Shown piece by piece: positions 44,139 to 52,287 of a stretch of DNA of 64,000 bases. Position 1 is the first letter of the stretch, and every line of letters starts with the position of its first letter. The DNA is from Arsenicibacter rosenii (GTDB lineage Bacteria > Bacteroidota > Bacteroidia > Cytophagales > Spirosomataceae): the NCBI RefSeq assembly GCF_001870735.1, contig NZ_MORL01000016.1, forward strand, positions 52,061 through 116,060. The letters are read 5' to 3'. A program made the position numbers and the translations under genes. The notes below the pieces were generated by a model. It was not told where the DNA came from. It ran no database searches and saw only the letters and a list, made by a program, of their open reading frames with translations.

Positions 44139-45656
44139 ATGAATCATACACGCAACATACTGGGCATACTGGCCATAGCAGCGGCTTCGGCGGCGGGCTT
44201 AACGGCTTGTAAAAACTTTCTGGATGCCGCTCCGCAGGGTCAGATCGAAGAAACGGCGATCCGGAACGACCCTGCTGCCGCCCAAAACCTCGTGACGGGC
44301 GTATACAACACCATGTGGGACGGCAGCATGCACGGCTTCGACTATGTCGGCATGACCGATATCGCGTCCGACGATGCCGATAAGGGCAGCACCGCCACCG
44401 ACGGCGCCAATACCTACGGCACCTTCGACAACCTGAACCCGACGGCCGGTGTCGGGAACCTCAACAACGTGTGGTCGGCTTATTTCCGCGCCGTTGCCAA
44501 GGCCAATCAGGCGCTGGCCCTGATTCCGCTGAGCCCCGCTGACCAGACAACACGCAACCGCCTCGAAGGCGAAGTACGGTTTCTGCGGGCCTATTTTTAC
44601 TTTAACCTGGTCCGGTTTTTCGGAGGGGTACCGCTGATTACGAGTGTGCCGCCGGTCGAAGAAATCAATAATAACCAGTTGCAGGCACGCGCAACCAAAC
44701 AGGCCGTTTATGACTTCATCATCAGCGAACTGCGGTTTGCGGCCAACAACCTGCCCGTAAAAGCACAGACCCAGACCGGCCGTGCCACCAAAGCAGCGGC
44801 AATGGGGATGCTCGCCAAAGTGTATCTGTACCAGAAAAACTGGCAGCAGGCCTATAACCTGACCGACTCGATCATTAAAAATCAGGTGGGTAGCTATGAC
44901 CTGCTGCCAACGTATGCCAACATATGGCGGGAGACCGGGGCCAACAGCGTGGAATCACTCTTTGAAGTTCAGACCGGCATCAACCTGGCTTGTAACGCGG
45001 CCATTCCGATCTATGTAGTGTCGCAGGGCCCGCGGGCGGGTGGCAAACGCGGCTGGTCTGATCTGGGTTTCGGCTTCAACACGCCGTCGCAGTCGCTGCT
45101 GAACGAGTACGAGGTCAACGACCGCCGCCGCGACGCAACGATTATTTTTATCAACCCTGCCCCGCGCGGCACGGTGCTGTGGGATGGCTTCCGGCTGCCA
45201 AGCCGCGACTCGGTCGAAAACGACCGGTATAACTACAAAGCCTACCACAGCCGGACGGCCGAACGCAACTGCGGTGTCAACGACCGCCTGCCGAAAAACC
45301 TGCGGGTGCTGCGGCTGGGCGAAATTCTGCTGATTCACGCCGAGGCAGCCCTCGGTATCGGCCGCAGTGCTGATGCCCTGACCGACATCAACCGCCTGCG
45401 CGCGCGGGCCGGCCTGACGGCACAAACGAGTATTGACCTCACGAAAATCTGGCACGAACGCCGCGTGGAAATGGCGATGGAGCAGGATCGTTTCTTCGAC
45501 ATTGTGCGGCAGGAAGATGTGCAGTCGGGTCGGGCGGTGCAGGCCTATGCGGCCCACGGCAAGACGTTCGTAAAAGGTAAAAACGAGGTATTCCCGATCC
45601 CGCAAACGCAGATTCAGCTCAGCGGCGGGATACTGACGCAGAATCCGGGGTATTGA
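44139..45656 (+). CDS. SusD/RagB-family outer-membrane lipoprotein
   Basis: A 505-residue lipoprotein (LAIAAASAAGLTAC lipobox) starting 18 bp after susC. Typical SusD features: KNFLDAAPQGQIEETAIRND, the TPR-like core (EGEVRFLRAYFYFNLVRFFG, NWQQAYNLTDSII), the C-terminal LRLGEILLIHAEAALGIGRS, IWHERRVEMAMEQDRFFDIV and a terminal NPGY. It forms the ligand-capturing lid of the second SusC channel. Confidence 0.96.
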   Translation: MNHTRNILGILAIAAASAAGLTACKNFLDAAPQGQIEETAIRNDPAAAQNLVTGVYNTMWDGSMHGFDYVGMTDIASDDADKGSTATDGANTYGTFDNLNPTAGVGNLNNVWSAYFRAVAKANQALALIPLSPADQTTRNRLEGEVRFLRAYFYFNLVRFFGGVPLITSVPPVEEINNNQLQARATKQAVYDFIISELRFAANNLPVKAQTQTGRATKAAAMGMLAKVYLYQKNWQQAYNLTDSIIKNQVGSYDLLPTYANIWRETGANSVESLFEVQTGINLACNAAIPIYVVSQGPRAGGKRGWSDLGFGFNTPSQSLLNEYEVNDRRRDATIIFINPAPRGTVLWDGFRLPSRDSVENDRYNYKAYHSRTAERNCGVNDRLPKNLRVLRLGEILLIHAEAALGIGRSADALTDINRLRARAGLTAQTSIDLTKIWHERRVEMAMEQDRFFDIVRQEDVQSGRAVQAYAAHGKTFVKGKNEVFPIPQTQIQLSGGILTQNPGY

Positions 45657-45687
45657 TGAGGTTTCGCAGGGTTGACCGGCATGCTAC

Positions 45688-46478
45688 CTCACCCCCTGCC
45701 CCCTCTCCTGTTTTCAGGAGAGGGGGTATTTACTGACACTTCCCCTTTAACTTAAGCAAAAGGGACTTTCCGGGCACTAAAAAGCCCCTCTCCTTCCTTC
45801 AGCTAAGCTTGCAGGAGTTTTAGAGGTAATTGTACTCACCCCCTGCCCCTCCCGAATCGTCGGCCCGGCCAGAAAAACAGGAGAGGGGGTGTTTACTGAC
45901 ACTTCCCCATTTAGGTTAAGCAAAAGGGACTTTCCGGGCACTAAAAAGCCCCTCTCCTTCCTTCAGCTAAGCTTGCAGGAGTTTTAGAGGTAATTGTACT
46001 CCCCCCCTGCCCCTCCCGAATCGTCGGCCCGGCCTGAAAAACAGGAGAGGGGGTGTTTACTGACACTTCCCCATTTAGGTTAAGCAAAAGGGACTTTCCG
46101 GGCACTAAAAAGCCCCTCTCCTTCCTTCAGCTAAGCTTGCAGGAGTTTTAGAGGTAATTGTACTCACCCCCTGCCCCTCCCGAATCGTCGGCCCGGCCTG
46201 AAAAACAGGAGAGGGGGTGTTTACTGACACTTCCCCATTTAGGTTAAGCAAAAGGGACTTTCCGGGCACTAAAAAGCCCCTCTCCTTCCTTCAGCTAAGC
46301 TTGCAGGAGTTTTAGAGGTAATTGTACTCACCCCCTTCCCCCTCCCGAATCGTCGGCCCGGCCAGAAAAACAGGAGAGGGGGTGTTTACTGACACTTCCC
46401 CATTTAGGTTAAGGGAAAGGGACTTTCCGGGCACTAAAAGGCCCCTCCCCTTAATTCAAGGGGAGGGGTTGGGGTGGG
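45688..46478. repeat. Tandem array of ~164-bp units containing GAGAGGGGG hairpins
   Basis: GAGAGGGGGTRTTTACTGAC occurs five times, ending near 45737, 45900, 46064, 46228 and 46393 (spacing 163-165 bp). The unit also contains GGGACTTTCCGGGCACTAAA, CTTCAGCTAAGCTTGCAGGA and TTTTAGAGGTAATTGTACTC. The first copy lacks a 17-bp segment and has a clean hairpin CCCCTCTCCTG-TTTT-CAGGAGAGGGG (a likely terminator of susD). Copies 2-5 carry CGAATCGTCGGCCCGGCC inside that hairpin. The units are nearly identical, so the expansion is recent. No coding frame is seen. Confidence 0.92.
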
Positions 46479-46507
46479 GTCCTTCCCTTTCCCCTTGCGC
46501 GAAAAAC

Positions 46508-46547
46508 AAACCACGACACCCGCCATGTCGTGGTTTTTCCGTTTTTT
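46508..46547 (+). terminator. Rho-independent terminator just before gpsA
   Basis: AAACCACGACA, a short loop CCCGCCA and TGTCGTGGTTTTT form an 11-bp perfect stem followed by a U-rich run (CCGTTTTTTT). It ends 7 bases before the gpsA ATG, so it separates gpsA from upstream transcription, or acts as an attenuator if the promoter is upstream. Confidence 0.75.
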
Positions 46548-46553
46548 TACGGC

Positions 46554-47555
46554 ATGGATAACCAACCCGTACGCATTACCGTTGTTGGTGGAGGAAGCTG
46601 GGCGACCGCCATCATCAAAATTTTGTCGGAAAATAACGTCAACATCCGGTGGTGGCTTCGGAATGAAGCCGACGCCAACCATATCAAGAAATTTCATCAC
46701 AACCCCGGTTATTTAAGCGACGTCCGGATTTCGCCCCGCAAAGTCCGCGTCTGCACCCGTATCCGCGACGCCTTCCGCCAGTCGGAGTACGTCATTCTGG
46801 CGGTGCCCGCCGCCTTTATTGCCGATGCGCTCAGCCCCCTGACAGCCAAAGACTTTGCCGGCAAATGTGTAATTTCGGCCATTAAAGGCATGATTCCGGA
46901 CAACAACCAGCTCGTGACCGACTGGGTTACCGATCAGTACGGCGTACCGGCCGACCACGTCGCGGTGATTGCCGGGCCGTGCCACGCCGAAGAAGTGGCC
47001 CTTGAAAAACAATCGTACCTGACCATCGGCTCGGCCGGGCCCGACAGTGCCGGCGCGGTGGCCGGCCTGCTGACCTGCCGCTTTGTGCAGGCCTCTCCCC
47101 TCGACGACATCTACGGCATTGAATACAGCGCGGTGATGAAAAACATCATTGCCCTCGCCTGCGGGATCACCCACGGCCTCGGCTACGGCGACAACTTCCA
47201 GGCCGTACTGGTGTCGAACGCCATGCAGGAGATCAAGCGGTTTGTGGATGCGGTCTACCCCAAACACCGCGACCTGAGCGGTTCGGCCTACCTCGGCGAC
47301 CTGCTCGTGACGGCCTACTCCCCGTTCAGCCGCAACCGCACCTTTGGCAACCTGATTGGCCGTGGCTACACCATTCAGTCGGCGCAGGCCGAAATGAAGA
47401 TGATTGCCGAGGGCTACTACGCCGTCAAGAGCATTCACGAGATGAACCGGCAATACGGCGTATCGATGCCGATCACCGAAGCTGTCTACCAGATTCTGTA
47501 CGAAGGCGCCTCCCCCGTCGCGGAGATGAACGAGCTGAAAGGAAAGCTGAAGTAA
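46554..47555 (+). CDS. gpsA: NAD(P)H-dependent glycerol-3-phosphate dehydrogenase
   Basis: I chose the ATG at 46554 (MDNQPVRITVVGGGSWATAI), giving 333 residues; the frame extends 8 codons upstream into the terminator. Signatures: dinucleotide-binding VVGGGSWATAIIKIL, LAVPAAFIADAL, IKGMIPDN, the catalytic-lysine region YSAVMKNIIALACGITHGLG, and DLLVTAYSPFSRNRTFGNLI. It makes sn-glycerol 3-phosphate from dihydroxyacetone phosphate for phospholipid synthesis. Confidence 0.96.
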   Translation: MDNQPVRITVVGGGSWATAIIKILSENNVNIRWWLRNEADANHIKKFHHNPGYLSDVRISPRKVRVCTRIRDAFRQSEYVILAVPAAFIADALSPLTAKDFAGKCVISAIKGMIPDNNQLVTDWVTDQYGVPADHVAVIAGPCHAEEVALEKQSYLTIGSAGPDSAGAVAGLLTCRFVQASPLDDIYGIEYSAVMKNIIALACGITHGLGYGDNFQAVLVSNAMQEIKRFVDAVYPKHRDLSGSAYLGDLLVTAYSPFSRNRTFGNLIGRGYTIQSAQAEMKMIAEGYYAVKSIHEMNRQYGVSMPITEAVYQILYEGASPVAEMNELKGKLK

Positions 47556-47617
47556 GCTCGTTGGGGGCTGACTGCTACCATTGTCTGTCTGCCTGAATGC
47601 CGGAAGAGCGCTAACCA

Positions 47618-47682
47618 TAGCCATATAGGAGGCAAAAACATGTTAAAATCTTTGTTTTTCTATGTGGCTATGTGGTATTTAG
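47618..47682. repeat. CTATGTGG interspersed repeat upstream of the propeller lipoprotein
   Basis: AGCCATATAGG on the left and CTTTGTTTTTCTATGTGGCT followed by ATGTGGT on the right. The right arm is nearly identical to 40867-40892. Confidence 0.7.
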
Positions 47683-47707
47683 CCCTTTATGTCACCCGGC
47701 AATCCCC

Positions 47708-48775
47708 ATGAAGCTACTGAACACCCTCCTCTCCGTCTGCCTGCTGACGATTGGCGCCGCCTGTAACGGGCAAAGGAAAACCGATACGCAGCAAGCCGCC
47801 AAACCGGCCCCGACCGTCATCCGGCCGTTTAAGGCGGCATCCGCCCTTCCCGACTTCGACACAACCCTCGTCAGTCAGTACATCCGGAGCATTTTTCAGG
47901 ATTCGAAGGGGCAGTTGTGGTTCGGCACCATTGGCGAAGGCGTGGTGCGGTACGACGGCAAAACGCTGACCTATTTTGCCCGTCCCGCCGGCTTTATCAA
48001 TAACACCGTTTATGCCATCAACGAAGACCGGCAGGGCAACCTGTGGTTCGGGACCGACCAGGGCGTTTACCGGTACGACGGCAAAACCTTCCGGAACTAT
48101 GCGCAGAAAGACGGGCTGACCCACCCCGACATTACCCGCAAAGGCATCCTTGTCGACCGGACGGGAGCGGTTTGGGTAGGTACGCACCGTGGTGTGTTCC
48201 GGTACGATCCGGTTGCCGACCAGAAGGGCGCACCGGCCTTTTCCCCTTTTCAGGCGTTGCCGCCGGTCAACGTGGCGGGCATCCTGGAAGACCGCAGCGG
48301 GGCGATCTGGTTTGCGACCTCCGACAAAGGCGTTTTCCGTTACGACGGCCAAAGCATTACCACGCCGGTACAACAGGAAGAACTCGGCGAAAACTATGCG
48401 GGCGGCATCGCGCAGGACAAGGCCGGCAACCTGTGGTTTACCTTTAAAAACGGCATCTGCAAATACGATGGCCACACGCTGACCGAATACACGGCCAAAG
48501 ACGGCCTGGGCGGCACCGAATTCTGGGGCATCTACATCGAGACATCGGGGATTATATGGGTAACGGCTCGGGGCAGTACCACGCGCTTTGACCCGACTAT
48601 GCCCTTACCGAACCCCAAGGCATTCAGGGTATTCACTCAGGCTGACGGCTTAACCTGCTGTGTACAAAGCATGTATCAGGACAAGGCCGGCAATATGTGG
48701 TGGGGCACAGGGCAAGGGCTTTACCGCTTCGACGGCAACCGGTTCTACCAGGTAAAGCAGCGCGGCCCGTGGTGA
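47708..48775 (+). CDS. Lipoprotein with two-component-regulator-type beta-propeller repeats
   Basis: I chose the ATG at 47708 (MKLLNTLLSVCLLTIGAACN, lipobox GAAC), giving 355 residues. Seven or eight Reg_prop-like blades follow: LWFGTIGEGVVRYDGKTLTY, NLWFGTDQGVYRYDGKTF, VWVGTHRGVFRYDP, IWFATSDKGVFRYDGQSI, LWFTFKNGICKYDGHTL, IWVTARGSTTRFDP, MWWGTGQGLYRFDGNRFY. In hybrid sensor kinases these propellers sense carbohydrates. Here the propeller stands alone as a lipoprotein, so it may bind a ligand at the cell surface or envelope. No kinase lies nearby. Confidence 0.9.
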   Translation: MKLLNTLLSVCLLTIGAACNGQRKTDTQQAAKPAPTVIRPFKAASALPDFDTTLVSQYIRSIFQDSKGQLWFGTIGEGVVRYDGKTLTYFARPAGFINNTVYAINEDRQGNLWFGTDQGVYRYDGKTFRNYAQKDGLTHPDITRKGILVDRTGAVWVGTHRGVFRYDPVADQKGAPAFSPFQALPPVNVAGILEDRSGAIWFATSDKGVFRYDGQSITTPVQQEELGENYAGGIAQDKAGNLWFTFKNGICKYDGHTLTEYTAKDGLGGTEFWGIYIETSGIIWVTARGSTTRFDPTMPLPNPKAFRVFTQADGLTCCVQSMYQDKAGNMWWGTGQGLYRFDGNRFYQVKQRGPW

Positions 48776-49215
48776 GCCTGATGTAATGCCACGCCTCAAA
48801 AGAAAGTATTACCATACCTTAAAATGGTATTTTGTTTTTAAAATCTATTTACTTTCTTTGCGCTTAACCACCACTAAGTAAACACATTGCACCCATTGAC
48901 ACACACCGGTCTGCTTCTCCGCCCGCCTGAATCAGGCGAGGGTTTCTGTTTTGTTTTTTGGAATAGCTGATAGGATGATGCTTTGGGAAGAACTCTCTTA
49001 TAGAAACATATGCGCGTTTTGCATTGTTGATGGAGAATTAAACGGTCTGACAATACAGAATGCGCATTTCGTATTGTTTCAGCTAAGCTGCTGAAGCTAA
49101 AACAGGTTACAGATCTCTATATCAACAACTTACGTAAAAGAAAAACTGAATATTTGAAGTATTTTGACATTTCTTGATTTTATCTCAGACAGGCGTAAGT
49201 TGCGTCTATTTGAGA
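48776..49215. other. AT-rich leader region before the cassette array
   Basis: Holds no recognisable gene. It includes a small inverted repeat TACCATACCTTAAAATGGTA near 48810, a GCCCGCC...GGCGAGGG hairpin near 48922-48944, and a palindromic AATACAGAATGCGCATTTCG-TATT near 49052-49075. If the following island is an integron-like array, its promoter or attI would be expected here. I could not identify either one. Confidence 0.5.
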
Positions 49216-49230
49216 GTTAGGCACAATACT

Positions 49231-50220
49231 ATGACAGAACTGACACCAGAACAAATTCAACAATACAAGGAAAGCTTTGAACGTATGCAACGCTACGACG
49301 AGCGACTTAAAATTGCTGACAATCTTAATCGAGAAAAATTAGACGAGTTGGTAGACCTTGTGAATGAAATATTCGCAAGGAATAACGTGGTTGACAGAAT
49401 TGACAAAAGCCATATAAGATTTAATGCGGACTATATTGGCAACATTGTCAAAATTGACGATAAGAAATTATCTGAAATAATTTTCAACGAAATCTACCCC
49501 AAACCGACCCTTAAACTTTATTCTCATTTCACAAACTTTAATGCCGCTTGCAGCATCTTAAAGAACAAAGAGCTTTGGTTATTTAATCTAATAAACAATT
49601 TTGGGGCAGATGAGTTTCGGCTATTTTACGAGGAGCATAATATAGACGGTTACAAACATTTTAAAGAGACGTTTGGAATTAAAACGGATTATAGGTCTTT
49701 GATGAGCGAAATTTTTTCTCTGTGTTTAACATCTGACAATAACACATCACCTGACCTATGGAATTATTTTGGTTATAGTGGAACGGGAATAAAATTGACT
49801 TTTGAAATTGAAAGCAAGATCCCAGACTTTAGAGAAGTATATTATTCAAATAAGGACAATCCTCAAAAAATCCCTTTTTTAGCAGACCTCTTTGACACTA
49901 TTCTTTCAAAATATAACTACCCCTTAAACTTCACCTACATCTCGAAGATTGGAGCATTTTATATTCACGGGAAATTTGACAATGAGCAAGAGTATCGTTT
50001 TTTGGTGAAGCGGACTTCAGACATTTACAATGCGTGGGACTTTGTACCAGTAGTCTTTAATAATGACATTACTTACATCGTTTTGCCTTTTAGTTCAAGA
50101 CTTGCAGAATTCAAGCTGAAGAAAGTCACGAAAGGACCAAGATGTAGCGATACTAACTTCGACATAATAAAAAGCATTTTGCAGACAAATTACACTGACA
50201 CGATTGATATCGAGGAATAA
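49231..50220 (+). CDS. DUF2971-family protein (cassette 1)
   Basis: I chose the ATG at 49231 (MTELTPEQIQQYKESFERMQ), giving 329 residues, 8 bases after the attC-type core. A coiled-coil-like N-terminal part of ~70 residues precedes the DUF2971 core: LYSHFTNFNAACSILKNKEL, WLFNLINNFGADEFRLF, then FSLCLTSDNNTSPDLWNYFG, YSGTGIKLTFEI and a late NEQEYRFLVK. DUF2971 proteins have no settled function; I do not assign one. The gene is much more AT-rich than its neighbours at 47-48 kb, consistent with acquisition. Confidence 0.8.
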   Translation: MTELTPEQIQQYKESFERMQRYDERLKIADNLNREKLDELVDLVNEIFARNNVVDRIDKSHIRFNADYIGNIVKIDDKKLSEIIFNEIYPKPTLKLYSHFTNFNAACSILKNKELWLFNLINNFGADEFRLFYEEHNIDGYKHFKETFGIKTDYRSLMSEIFSLCLTSDNNTSPDLWNYFGYSGTGIKLTFEIESKIPDFREVYYSNKDNPQKIPFLADLFDTILSKYNYPLNFTYISKIGAFYIHGKFDNEQEYRFLVKRTSDIYNAWDFVPVVFNNDITYIVLPFSSRLAEFKLKKVTKGPRCSDTNFDIIKSILQTNYTDTIDIEE

Positions 50221-50227
50221 GTACTGT

Positions 50228-50424
50228 GTCTAACATTGCATTGGCAATATGGCGGGGCGACGAATATATTCTCATCTTTTTATTCGCTACTCAGCTTCGG
50301 TTTCAACAGACGAATAACTCCGAGCAACAGAATAAACAATGAGCTTTAGTATCTTTAATGAGCAGCGGCACTGGGCAGACGTAACACAGAATACCGCCAC
50401 ATCGCCAATGCTTTAACGTTAGGC
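50228..50424 (+). repeat. attC-type recombination site of cassette 1
   Basis: R'' GTCTAAC (50228-50234), L'' GCATTGGC (50238-50245), L' GCCAATGC (50404-50411), R' GTTAGGC (50418-50424). L''/L' pair perfectly, R''/R' pair with one mismatch, and the spacers are 3 and 6 nt. The pairing continues inward (AATATGGCGG against CCGCCACATC). Consensus R'' RYYYAAC and R' GTTRRRY are both satisfied. The length of 197 bp is long but within the broad range of attC sites. The cleavage point would be G^TTAGGC. Confidence 0.8.
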
Positions 50425-50445
50425 ACAATATTAAGAAACCACCGT

Positions 50446-50808
50446 ATGAAGAATAATTCAAGAGCAACAATTGCATTTATTGCAGGCTGCATCATTTCAA
50501 ATAAGCAAACTTCTTCTGTTTACGATTACCTACAATCTAAACATATATTAATAATTGGAACTATCAATGGATCAAACATTAATTTGTATGACCATGACCA
50601 AGGATGTCATTTGACAGGAAATGTAAGTAATTCCTCGTTTAATTTATATCATTATGGAGACGCCCACCATATTAGCTTTGAAATTAAGGGTAAAGAATTT
50701 AATGGTTATGATTATGGGTCAAGTTTCCATTTTAGTGGAAGTGTCAACGGAAACTCTATTTCACTGTATGATTATCAACATTCAAAGCATTTTAACTATT
50801 CAATCTAA
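50446..50808 (+). CDS. 20-residue-repeat solenoid-like protein (cassette 2, gene 1)
   Basis: A 120-residue protein. From about residue 25 it is made of repeats of about 20 residues: YDYLQSKHILIIGTINGSNI, YDHDQGCHLTGNVSNSSFNL, YHYGDAHHISFEIKGKEFNG, YDYGSSFHFSGSVNGNSISL and a final YDYQHSKHFNYSI. The consensus is Y-D-Y-x4-H-hydrophobic-x-G-x-hydrophobic-x-G. Such regular short repeats suggest a beta-solenoid. No signal peptide is obvious, although the first 20 residues are mildly hydrophobic. The function is unknown. Confidence 0.75.
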   Translation: MKNNSRATIAFIAGCIISNKQTSSVYDYLQSKHILIIGTINGSNINLYDHDQGCHLTGNVSNSSFNLYHYGDAHHISFEIKGKEFNGYDYGSSFHFSGSVNGNSISLYDYQHSKHFNYSI

Positions 50809-50819
50809 AAAAATAAAAT

Positions 50820-51170
50820 ATGACAAACGCTAACTTGTTACCTTACTATCCAAGATTTATTTTCAATTGTGATGATGGAAATTGTTTGACAACAGGAGAT
50901 CTTGAACTATTTAAATTTATAAAAGAAAAAGGCTCAGAATATGACATTAGCCGTTTTAAAACAGGAGAAAGAATTGAAATTTCTTGGGTAAATGAAAATG
51001 ATGAGACAGAAGTCAAAACTTATATCATCGACCATATTGACATCCATCAAATAAAATATGACCTTGATGAACCAACATATGGACTTAATTCCAACGACTG
51101 TACAGCTCTTGCTGGCAAAGAGAAAAAATGGATGATGGAGATTTACATTTTTTTGAATACAGTAAAATAA
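50820..51170 (+). CDS. Small orphan protein (cassette 2, gene 2)
   Basis: A 116-residue acidic protein starting 11 bp after the solenoid gene. It contains FIFNCDDGNCLTTGDLELFK, FKTGERIEISWVNENDETEV and ..IYIFLNTVK. There is no signal peptide, membrane helix or motif I recognise. It may be encoded in the same cassette as the preceding gene because no recombination-type hairpin separates them. Confidence 0.65.
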   Translation: MTNANLLPYYPRFIFNCDDGNCLTTGDLELFKFIKEKGSEYDISRFKTGERIEISWVNENDETEVKTYIIDHIDIHQIKYDLDEPTYGLNSNDCTALAGKEKKWMMEIYIFLNTVK

Positions 51171-51180
51171 AAAATACTGT

Positions 51181-51300
51181 GTCTAACATCGAATTGGCAA
51201 TAGTGGGGCTGACAGTTGTAAACTCAACATTTGTAATTCTATTGGGTATTTGTGCAAATGTTGGGCTGATGTTTTCCAAATGCCCCACCATCGCCAATTC
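51181..51300 (+). repeat. attC-type hairpin of cassette 2, R' core missing
   Basis: R'' GTCTAAC (51181-51187), L'' GAATTGGC (51191-51198) and L' GCCAATTC (51293-51300) are present with matching inner stem AATAGTGGGGC / GCCCCACCATC. The expected R' core GTTRRRY 5-6 nt after L' is not found; the next bases are GTAGCCGCTC. The site therefore appears to have lost its 3' end, which would block normal recombination. Confidence 0.65.
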
Positions 51301-51340
51301 GTAGCCGCTCCGACGCAATTGGGAGGGGGAATGCAGTGCG

Positions 51341-51410
51341 CCAGTTTTGGCGCTAACTTCGGCGTGGGTAAAGCTTGTTTTGGTAGCGCCGAAGTTAGCC
51401 CAAAACCATG
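51341..51410. repeat. 24-bp-arm palindrome in the cassette 2/3 junction
   Basis: CCAGTTTTGGCGCTAACTTC continuing GGCG (51341-51364), and CGCC followed by GAAGTTAGCCCAAAACCATG (51387-51410), are inverted repeats with a few mismatches around a 22-bp loop. A further CAATGCTTGGGGTTAGTTT at 51425-51443 resembles an L'/R' end. The whole 51171-51520 gap contains only these pieces and no gene. Confidence 0.6.
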
Positions 51411-51520
51411 AAAAAACACTTCGTCAATGCTTGGGGTTAGTTTGCAGGTGGCCCTTATCTACTCTCCCAACTTCGTGGAACTGGCGGCAAGCTTAACAGA
51501 CTGGTCATATAGAAAGCAAA

Positions 51521-52042
51521 ATGAACGCAGAATTTATATACAGACCTGTTTCGGGACAATATCCTGAGAAGCATTTTGGACAGATAACCCCAAATTGTCT
51601 ATGGGTTAAGTTTGAAGATAAAGACGGACAAGTATGGGTTGGTTCATTTAAACAAAGTTGGATTGAGCAGGGAACATTTATCATAAAACTAACAAGTAAA
51701 GAAAAAGCATTTATTGTAGCAGGTGGACAAAGCTTTTTAATAGACCTAAATACACGAAAACAACTTAATAAAACTGAAATCTCTGATACCAAGACAGCGA
51801 TTGTTGACGAGAAAGAAGAAAACATTTACTATTCAAGTGGTTTTGACCTACGATATATGGACATTAATGGTAACGACTTTGTGCTTTTTGACAATTACTA
51901 CTTTGACAACATAAAACTCAATGAAATAAGAAAAAAGAAACTGTATGCGACTTATTGGAATTATCAGACGAGTAATGAACCCTTCCGTTTTGAAATTGAC
52001 GTTTTGACAAAAGAAGTAAAAGACTCATATTACAACTCATAA
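51521..52042 (+). CDS. Orphan beta-rich protein (cassette 3)
   Basis: A 173-residue protein. It reads like an alternating beta-strand protein (MNAEFIYRPVSGQYPEKHFG, LWVKFEDKDGQVWVGSFKQS, KLTSKEKAFIVAGGQSFLID, NIYYSSGFDLRYMDINGNDF). There is no signal peptide or membrane helix, and I do not recognise the family. It is strongly AT-rich compared with the flanking chromosome. Confidence 0.65.
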   Translation: MNAEFIYRPVSGQYPEKHFGQITPNCLWVKFEDKDGQVWVGSFKQSWIEQGTFIIKLTSKEKAFIVAGGQSFLIDLNTRKQLNKTEISDTKTAIVDEKEENIYYSSGFDLRYMDINGNDFVLFDNYYFDNIKLNEIRKKKLYATYWNYQTSNEPFRFEIDVLTKEVKDSYYNS

Positions 52043-52127
52043 AAGAAATCATATCCATATGAATATCACAAATCGGCATTATTAACCAAATTGACATAAT
52101 AGATAATGAAATGGCAAGAAAGCCAAC

Positions 52128-52259
52128 CATTAACACGGGTTTTGCGTCAGGCGAAGTTGACGTTCAAAATTGAAGCTTTGTGCCTCTAATAAACTTTAGT
52201 AATAAATTGAAACTTTGTGCTCCGAAACCCGCCCGAACGGAAAGCTCTATCCGTTATGC
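52128..52259 (+). repeat. Cassette-end hairpin, second family (cassette 3)
   Basis: The left end CATTAAC-ACGGGTTTTGCG, inner blocks GTCAGGC, TTGACGTT and TTTGTGCCTCTA, and the right end TCCGAAACCCGCCCGAACGG then CCGTTATGCGGC. CGGGTTT pairs with AAACCCG, and the last part forms its own AACGGA/TCCGTT hairpin. It matches 52795-52927 over most of its length. Confidence 0.65.
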
Positions 52260-52287
52260 GGCATTGTAGGACGACTAAACCGACAAT

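Noticed and set aside
45688..46478. CRISPR array
   Set aside because: The 164-bp period is too long, the units are nearly identical without unique spacers, and no cas gene lies nearby.
46530..46553. Upstream start for gpsA inside the terminator
   Set aside because: The first eight codons encode VFPFFYG, not fitting gpsA, and would start within the hairpin.
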